Below are positions 5,388 through 8,695 of a stretch of DNA of 8,695 nucleotides, one piece after another; within the stretch, counting starts at the first letter, position 1, and the number at the start of each line of letters is the position of its first letter. Below the pieces are notes generated by a model. It had not been told where the DNA came from. It did no database searches and was given only the letters and a program-made list of their open reading frames with translations. The stretch spans positions 1 through 8,695 of the forward strand of contig JAIRJY010000127.1 of assembly GCA_031260365.1 (NCBI GenBank), read 5' to 3'. Position numbers and translations under genes: made by a program. Source of the stretch: Nitrososphaerota archaeon (GTDB taxonomy: Archaea; Thermoproteota; Bathyarchaeia; Bathyarchaeales; Bathycorpusculaceae).

Positions 5388-7769
5388 CTATGACCCTTGT
5401 TTTACCTCAAATATGGCAACCTCATCGTTAATAAACACAAGGTTAAACAAAGGATCATTCGCAAATTTAAGTTTCATTTCAGCTTTAGCTTCCTCTTGCT
5501 CGTAATAATTGGGTACGACAACATAATTGATATTATGAAGTTTTAGTTCAGCCTGATAATTAAATGGTGTCAAAAGAGGCAAAATATCACGTTTTTCCGG
5601 TTCTAAATTAAAAGCAACTTGTTTGTTAAAAAAATCGCTGAAAACTTCATCACGGTATATCTTTTTATCATTAGTAACTGGATAAGTTGTTAACGTCATC
5701 TGTATATTTGCCTGTTTTTCACCAGCTAAATTGTAGTCAAGATGAACTTCAGTAGAACCTAATTCGGTATGTGACCTAGAATTAACCATTGGAAGACTAC
5801 TGCTATTAAAGATTATTTGACCAAACGCATTCACACCTTCGGCTACAAATCCAATAGTATTAGGTCTTTCGAAACCTACTTGTAAAGCATTAACATCTAA
5901 TGTAGTTTGTAACCAATGCAGAGAAACAATTTCTGACGTAGTTTCAAGTACTGTTGTTACGTTAACAAATTTGGAACCTTGATATACCGTTGTTAACTGA
6001 GTACATGTAAAATATTCATTACCTTTAATTATTGAAACTGTGGTGTGCTGAGCATCATTTTCCATGTACATATCTTTAACAGATAACTGGGCTAACGATA
6101 CTGAACATGGAACACCATTTACAGAATACAAAATTTTTGTAAAATCACTATTGAAATTGAAAAATTGATAAGGCAGATAAGTCCCGTTTAAATTAGTAAG
6201 AATCTGAGGATTATGCCTTGCCATGTATCCACCGTCTTCTTGAACTTGAATATACAAAAGTTCGTCAGAAAGTTTGAAAGAACTCCCAAAAACATAGTTA
6301 GTATTAAGCAGGTTAGTTGCCATTTGAGCAACGGGAAATTCACGTGAAAGTGAAAGGAACTGAGGCTCAACTGCACTCCATGTAGGTCGCTGGGCAAACC
6401 CCGCAAACCACCAACCATAATATGCTGTAGTGACAAATGTTGCATCAGCTGGCGTGTTAAATTTAGCCCAATTCATAGCCTGATAAAGAGGATCAGACAT
6501 TACTTGATAAAAATTTTGAGGTGCTAAACTTTCACTTGGAGTTATAAAAACAGGTATAAAGAAAAAACAAATTAACAAAAAGCTAATAAGAAATCCCGCG
6601 TATAAATTATACTTTGTTAGTTTTCTATTGATGTAATTTGAAAAATTAGCCAAACGTCTACGAGTTATCCTATCTGTTTCGTTAACTGCACCAGGTAATT
6701 GTCTTGTTAATGTACGGTATGTATCAATCACACGAGCAAAAAAACCGGAACCATGATCAACAAAGAGACCTATTAGAACTACAAGGGGAGTTATTACAAA
6801 ATACAAAAACCGGTTGTAATCAGTGTATTGCCCAATAAGATACCCTTGTGTAAACACCATAGGGACAAACATCCATAGCACCAACAAAACAGTTGGAACT
6901 GTAAAGTAATGTTTATGATATTTTTTAGATAAAAGAAAATAAAAGCTCGCAACCACGAAAAGTGGTAAAATAATCCCTAAAGGCAATACTCGAGAAGAAA
7001 GTATTGCCTGATTAATTTCTACGGTTGACTGATTAGTTAAGTACACAGGAACAATTCGTATTAAATAAGGCAAAACAATTAAGGCACCAAAAACAACAGG
7101 TATCAACCAACTTAACGCTTCAAATCGTGTAGTTTCAATTTTTTTGCCAAAAACTAAACAAACTAAAACCGCAAAAAACAGTATACTAACAAACATAAGA
7201 CTACTCAATGAATGCACCAAGAATATTGAACCAATTAACAGTGATGTTGTAATATAGAAAGGAATTTTTGAGAAACGATTTTTTTGAATATAAAAATAAA
7301 AAGTTATAGGAATCAAAAGAAGCGCAACAACATTTGGGTAACCACCCCAAAGCAACATTTCGATATCAAAACGTGAAATAGCCATAAGAAAAGCTACAGC
7401 AATTGCAGCAGACTCCGTCCATACAACCCGTGTAATAAGATAGGAAGCCAACACTATTACAGACGAAAATAAAGAAGCCACCAAAGCATGTGCTAAATAT
7501 TCCGGCATACTTGTCAACAACATTATTTGAGCAACAAAAAGATGGTAACCTGGAAAAGTAATTGACAAACCACCACCCATTTGATAATTGTTATAAAGAA
7601 AATCAACAGTACCACCCTGATTTATTATAGAATGAATAACGCTGTTATGCAGCCCTATGTCAGAACCTGGCGGATAAATTTCATATGTCATCATCAGGAA
7701 ACGATACAGAAAAGCAAAAACAAAAATCACCAATAGCAGCATCAAATGTTTGTTTGTAGCTTTAACCAC
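5388..7769 (-). CDS. Polytopic membrane protein with STT3/GT-C-like layout (first of pair)
   Basis: The protein has 793 residues and starts at GTG 7769, supported by GGGGGT (7781-7776 on the minus strand) 6 nt upstream; the overlapping ATG at 7771 is out of frame. About 12 membrane helices span roughly residues 8-408, followed by a soluble domain of about 385 residues. The first loop has PPGSDIGLHNSV (33-44), with an Asp and His placed as in the paralogue. WGGYPNVVAL (141-150), LVHSLSS (184-190) and YTDYNRFLYF (315-324) follow. DPLYQAMNWAKFNTPADATF (426-445) and YYGWWFAGFAQRPT (450-463) correspond to the STT3 region ending in WWDYG, with a Trp pair but no WWD. The C-terminal ends of both paralogues share a VV-x-aromatic stretch and a closing N-D-x-x-A-I-F motif. 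An insertion with several basic residues (345-385) separates two membrane blocks. It heads the operon and a cell-envelope glycosylation role is inferred. Confidence 0.82.
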   Translation of the reverse strand: MVKATNKHLMLLLVIFVFAFLYRFLMMTYEIYPPGSDIGLHNSVIHSIINQGGTVDFLYNNYQMGGGLSITFPGYHLFVAQIMLLTSMPEYLAHALVASLFSSVIVLASYLITRVVWTESAAIAVAFLMAISRFDIEMLLWGGYPNVVALLLIPITFYFYIQKNRFSKIPFYITTSLLIGSIFLVHSLSSLMFVSILFFAVLVCLVFGKKIETTRFEALSWLIPVVFGALIVLPYLIRIVPVYLTNQSTVEINQAILSSRVLPLGIILPLFVVASFYFLLSKKYHKHYFTVPTVLLVLWMFVPMVFTQGYLIGQYTDYNRFLYFVITPLVVLIGLFVDHGSGFFARVIDTYRTLTRQLPGAVNETDRITRRRLANFSNYINRKLTKYNLYAGFLISFLLICFFFIPVFITPSESLAPQNFYQVMSDPLYQAMNWAKFNTPADATFVTTAYYGWWFAGFAQRPTWSAVEPQFLSLSREFPVAQMATNLLNTNYVFGSSFKLSDELLYIQVQEDGGYMARHNPQILTNLNGTYLPYQFFNFNSDFTKILYSVNGVPCSVSLAQLSVKDMYMENDAQHTTVSIIKGNEYFTCTQLTTVYQGSKFVNVTTVLETTSEIVSLHWLQTTLDVNALQVGFERPNTIGFVAEGVNAFGQIIFNSSSLPMVNSRSHTELGSTEVHLDYNLAGEKQANIQMTLTTYPVTNDKKIYRDEVFSDFFNKQVAFNLEPEKRDILPLLTPFNYQAELKLHNINYVVVPNYYEQEEAKAEMKLKFANDPLFNLVFINDEVAIFEVKQGS

Positions 7770-7816
7770 ATGTTGACCCCCGTTAACATTATTTTTCTTT
7801 TTAGTTAGATTAAAGG

Positions 7817-7831
7817 TTTAAATAACAATTT
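7817..7831 (-). promoter_or_regulatory. Candidate promoter of the membrane-protein operon
   Basis: On the minus strand CGAAATTG is followed by TTATTTAAA (7825-7817), a BRE/box A match. It predicts a start near 7795 and a leader of about 25 nt holding the GGGGGT ribosome binding site. The same TTTAAATAA can be read as a TATA box toward the divergent corrinoid gene. Confidence 0.42.
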
Positions 7832-7835
7832 CGAG

Positions 7836-7844
7836 TATAAAAAG
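7836..7844 (+). promoter_or_regulatory. Candidate TATA box of the corrinoid/MtrH operon
   Basis: TATAAAAAG lies 40 bp before the ATG at 7876. Archaeal spacing would put the transcript start near 7862-7868, leaving a leader of only about 10 nt. The alternative, TTTAAATAA at 7817-7825, would give a leader of about 30 nt. Sequence alone does not decide between them. Confidence 0.42.
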
Positions 7845-7865
7845 CCAGAGTAAAAAACGGAAAAC

Positions 7866-7870
7866 AGGTG
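7866..7870 (+). promoter_or_regulatory. Ribosome binding site of the corrinoid protein gene
   Basis: AGGTG lies 5 nt before the ATG at 7876, a good match to the archaeal anti-Shine-Dalgarno sequence, and it fixes that start. Confidence 0.7.
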
Positions 7871-7875
7871 TTTAT

Positions 7876-8301
7876 ATGTCCTGGCTTAAATCTATGATGG
7901 AAAAAGAACCCCCAGAACCAGATAATCCAATAGGCACAGTAGTAATCGGAAACATTGAACCGGATATGCATGATACAGCAAAAGAAGCAGTCCGTAAATC
8001 ACTAAAACGTGCAGGATTCAAAACAATTGACGTTGGAAAAAGCGTTGCACCACAAGTTTTTGTTGACAAAGCAAAAGAAAACAATGCAGACCTTATTGCA
8101 CTCTCAATTAACACTGTACCAGCAAAGAACAACTTGGTAAAACTTGATGAGGCACTCAAAGCAGCAGGTCTAAGAGACAAAGTTGGCATAATCATGGGCG
8201 GTGCAGCAGTTAAAAAAGAAGACGCAGATGCATTTGGCGCACTCTTCGGCAAAAACAAAGAAGAAGCCCCAGAGTTAGCCAAGAAAGCAATGAAAAAATA
8301 A
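7876..8301 (+). CDS. Small cobalamin (corrinoid)-binding methyl-carrier protein
   Basis: This 141-residue protein has a Rossmann-like B12-binding domain and almost nothing else. After a short polar N-terminus, GTVVIGNIEPDMHDTAKEAV (20-39) aligns with the B12-binding signature: D30-x-H32, where His32 would be the lower cobalt ligand. Residues LIALSINT (73-80) replace the usual SALLT segment, and IIMGGAAV (105-112) is the glycine pair that cradles the nucleotide tail. Two departures from the classic DxHxxG-SxL-GG pattern are Ala35 for Gly and Ser77-Ile-Asn for SxL/SxT. The four-helix cap that covers the corrin in MtaC/MtbC-type proteins is missing; those run to about 210 residues. As the neighbour of an MtrH-like methyltransferase 20 bp downstream, it probably carries a methyl group on its corrinoid between a donor methyltransferase and tetrahydropterin. 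An archaeal AGGTG site supports the start. Confidence 0.86.
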   Translation: MSWLKSMMEKEPPEPDNPIGTVVIGNIEPDMHDTAKEAVRKSLKRAGFKTIDVGKSVAPQVFVDKAKENNADLIALSINTVPAKNNLVKLDEALKAAGLRDKVGIIMGGAAVKKEDADAFGALFGKNKEEAPELAKKAMKK

Positions 8302-8321
8302 GCACTGGCTGATGAAACAAT

Positions 8322-8695
8322 ATGCAAAGATTCAAGACCCCACAAAAAATCTATGAAATTGGGAAAGTAAAGGTAGGCGGTCAACCAGGTGAGCTACCAA
8401 CATTTCTTATTGGCTCTATTTTCTGGCTTGGTCAAAAGATGGTTTCCGATGCAAATAAAGGCGTTTTTGACGCTAAAGCTGCGGAAGACATTATTAATAG
8501 ATGTCAAGTACAAAGTGACATCTCAGGCGTACCTTTCGCCCTTGACATTGTTGGCACAACAGAATTAGCTTTTGAGAAATACTTTGAATTCGTTTCCAAG
8601 CACACCGATGCCCCACTTATGCTTGATGCTATGAGTCCAAGAACACGTATGGCAGCAGCAACTATTGCAAAGAAAATGGGTCTACAAGAAAGATG
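8322..8695 (+). CDS. mtrH: MtrH-like corrinoid:tetrahydropterin methyltransferase, 5' part
   Basis: The first 124 residues are present; the family is about 310 long and the rest lies past the window end. The ATG at 8322 is the only sensible start: an in-frame TGA lies at 8313-8315, and GATGA (8311-8315) gives a weak ribosome binding site. Family features are YEIGKVKVGGQPGELPTFLIGS (11-32), SIFWLGQKMVSDANKGVFD (32-50), LDIVGTTE and TDAPLMLDAMSPRTRMAA, which match the N-terminal half of the MtrH TIM-barrel. MtrH moves a methyl group between tetrahydromethanopterin and a corrinoid protein. In methanogens it belongs to the membrane Mtr complex, while soluble homologues paired with corrinoid proteins serve methyl uptake from other donors. 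Here the partner is the small corrinoid protein just upstream and no other mtr gene is visible, which favours a soluble two-part system. Confidence 0.87.
   Translation, partial: MQRFKTPQKIYEIGKVKVGGQPGELPTFLIGSIFWLGQKMVSDANKGVFDAKAAEDIINRCQVQSDISGVPFALDIVGTTELAFEKYFEFVSKHTDAPLMLDAMSPRTRMAAATIAKKMGLQER

Noticed and set aside
6188..6445. An 85-codon minus-strand open frame inside the first membrane-protein gene
   Set aside because: It overlaps a long well-formed gene on the same strand in another frame and has no family features.
7872..8384. A 170-codon open frame on the minus strand over the corrinoid and MtrH genes
   Set aside because: It is antisense to two well-supported genes with archaeal ribosome binding sites and family motifs, and its Ser/Ala/Phe-rich product reflects reading coding DNA backwards.

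Overview
This AT-rich window most likely comes from an anaerobic archaeon, plausibly of the Bathyarchaeia or a neighbouring lineage. This is inferred from several signs. Starts include TTG and GTG as well as ATG, with GGTG- or GAGGT-type ribosome binding sites. AT-rich box A sequences lie at archaeal spacing. There are STT3-like membrane proteins, and a corrinoid protein precedes an MtrH-type methyltransferase. No rRNA or tRNA is present to fix the taxon.

Layout. Positions 1-228 (minus) hold the N-terminal end of an unrecognised membrane protein. Positions 229-582 are AT-rich and carry no gene. Positions 583-1648 hold an IS630/Tc1-type insertion sequence with 13-bp perfect terminal inverted repeats and TA at both ends. 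Its transposase is split into three frames. The first break lies at a run of seven A, at the junction of the helix-turn-helix and DDE parts, and may be programmed. The second break, plus an apparent short internal deletion, suggests the copy is decaying. Positions 1784-2881 (plus) encode a radical SAM/SPASM enzyme. The convergent gap 2882-3066 has weak terminator-like hairpins.

Positions 3067-7769 (minus) form a two-gene operon of large paralogous membrane proteins. Each has about a dozen transmembrane helices followed by a roughly 380-residue soluble domain. Their layout resembles GT-C/STT3 oligosaccharyltransferases but lacks the WWDYG motif, so a role in cell-surface glycan assembly is the best guess, not a demonstrated one.

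From 7876 (plus), divergent from that operon, a C1-metabolism operon begins. It encodes a minimal single-domain corrinoid protein, followed 20 bp later by an MtrH-like methyltransferase cut off by the window end. Together they would move a methyl group between a corrinoid cofactor and a tetrahydropterin. No other Mtr subunit is visible, so this could be a soluble methyl-transfer system of the kind seen in non-methanogenic archaea and O-/N-demethylating anaerobes.

The strongest points for a second look are the cap-less corrinoid protein with an altered signature next to MtrH, the tandem STT3-like paralogues, and the A7 frameshift site in the transposase. Nothing here clearly shows a wholly new system.
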